From: Pseudomonadota bacterium
GTDB lineage: Bacteria > Pseudomonadota > Alphaproteobacteria > Rhizobiales > Hyphomicrobiaceae
NCBI GenBank assembly: GCA_023430845.1
Contig: JAEYYJ010000238.1
Location: forward strand, 1 to 6,066
DNA length: 6,066 bases
Reading direction: 5' to 3'
In this document: positions 5,676 through 6,066 of the stretch, one piece after another
Numbering within the stretch: position 1 is the stretch's first letter
How the letters are laid out: each line of letters starts with the position of its first letter
Translations under genes and position numbers: made by a program
The notes under the pieces: generated by a model
The model's database searches: none
Seen by the model: the letters and a program-made list of their open reading frames with translations, nothing else
Told to the model about the DNA's origin: nothing

Positions 5676-6066
5676 CAGCTACAGCCGAAACCCTGCTCGC
5701 CACGCTCCGCGCGCGCAAGCTCATGCTGGCAACCGCGGAAAGCTGCACGGGCGGCCTGATCGCCGGCGTGCTGACCGAGATCGCGGGCTCGTCCGACGTC
5801 GTCGAGCGAGGCTTCGTCACATACTCCAACGAGGCCAAGAACGAACTCATCGGCGTACCCATGGCCATGATCCGAGAACGCGGTGCGGTGAGCAAGGAGG
5901 TCGCGCTCGCCATGGCAGCCGGCGCGCTCGGGCATTCGCGCGCGGATATCGCCGTTGCCGTTACCGGCGTCGCAGGACCTGGCGGCGGGAGCGCCGCGAA
6001 GCCCGTCGGCCTCGTACATCTCGCAGCCGAGCGACGCGGCAGGGCACCCATCCATCGTGAGTGCCG
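5657..6066 (+). CDS. pncC: Nicotinamide-nucleotide amidohydrolase, PncC/CinA C-terminal domain family (3' end cut by window edge)
   Basis: Visible 136 residues of a family usually about 160 aa. Seen: a short N-terminal helix, then the signature TAESCTGGLIAG (26-37) with the conserved active-site Ser29 region, GSSDVVERGFVTYSNEAK (44-61), GAVSKEVALAMAAGA (76-90), and VAVTGVAGPGGGSAAKPVGLV (100-120), the Gly-rich substrate loop. By family knowledge PncC hydrolyses NMN to nicotinic acid mononucleotide plus ammonia, recycling NMN for NAD synthesis, in the cytoplasm. Here the domain stands alone: nothing of the CinA N-terminal MoCF-like domain precedes it. The ATG at 5657 lies inside the end of the DUF2478 gene. 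Only a weak purine stretch (AGAAAG) precedes it, so translation probably relies on coupling. Only about 25 residues and the stop should lie beyond the edge. Confidence 0.92.
   Translation, partial: MFTEDLTATAETLLATLRARKLMLATAESCTGGLIAGVLTEIAGSSDVVERGFVTYSNEAKNELIGVPMAMIRERGAVSKEVALAMAAGALGHSRADIAVAVTGVAGPGGGSAAKPVGLVHLAAERRGRAPIHREC

Noticed and set aside
1..6066. Mobile elements, tRNA genes, CRISPR repeats or phage genes
   Set aside because: No transposase-like protein, terminal repeats, cloverleaf pattern or regularly spaced repeats were seen; the composition looks even across the window.

Overview
The window is GC-rich, with strong G/C preference at third codon positions. The gene families present (molybdenum-associated DUF2478, stand-alone PncC/CinA C-terminal domain, GMC flavoproteins with a long C-terminal extension) suggest an alphaproteobacterium, plausibly of the Hyphomicrobiales. 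That placement is inference from gene content and composition; there is no rRNA or other phylogenetic marker here.

Layout: five protein genes fall into two divergent groups. On the minus strand, reading leftward from about 4931, are a DapA/NanA-superfamily aldolase or lyase (4931-3978), a complete GMC-family FAD oxidoreductase of 596 aa (3806-2016), and a second, homologous GMC oxidoreductase (from 2007, running off the left edge after 669 residues). The two GMC genes are 8 bp apart and the second gene's Shine-Dalgarno overlaps the first gene's stop codon, so they are almost certainly co-transcribed and translationally coupled. A 171-bp gap with several small inverted repeats separates the aldolase gene from the GMC pair, so these may be one operon or two. 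On the plus strand are a DUF2478 protein (5109-5675) and the 5' part of a pncC-type nicotinamide-nucleotide amidohydrolase gene (5657 to the right edge), overlapping by 19 bp. The 177-bp divergent spacer at 4932-5108 must carry promoters for both groups.

Function: the GMC pair resembles the cholesterol-oxidase/ChoD-like branch of the superfamily. It probably oxidises an alcohol, possibly a sterol, terpenoid or other hydrophobic one. Both proteins carry a CX2CX2CX3C cysteine cluster that could hold an Fe-S cluster, which would favour a dehydrogenase passing electrons to a carrier over an O2-using oxidase. The left-hand protein continues past the normal GMC end into an extra domain, as in the GMC-alpha/beta-hydrolase fusion proteins. 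The aldolase-type enzyme keeps the Schiff-base lysine but lacks the DapA substrate motifs, so it is probably catabolic and not part of lysine biosynthesis. The plus-strand pair looks like housekeeping: molybdenum-linked DUF2478 and NMN deamidation/NAD salvage.

I found no tRNA, rRNA, CRISPR, insertion sequence or phage feature. I do not see a clearly new multi-gene system. The points most worth a second look are the cysteine clusters, the Asn/His difference between the paired GMC enzymes, and the atypical aldolase motifs.
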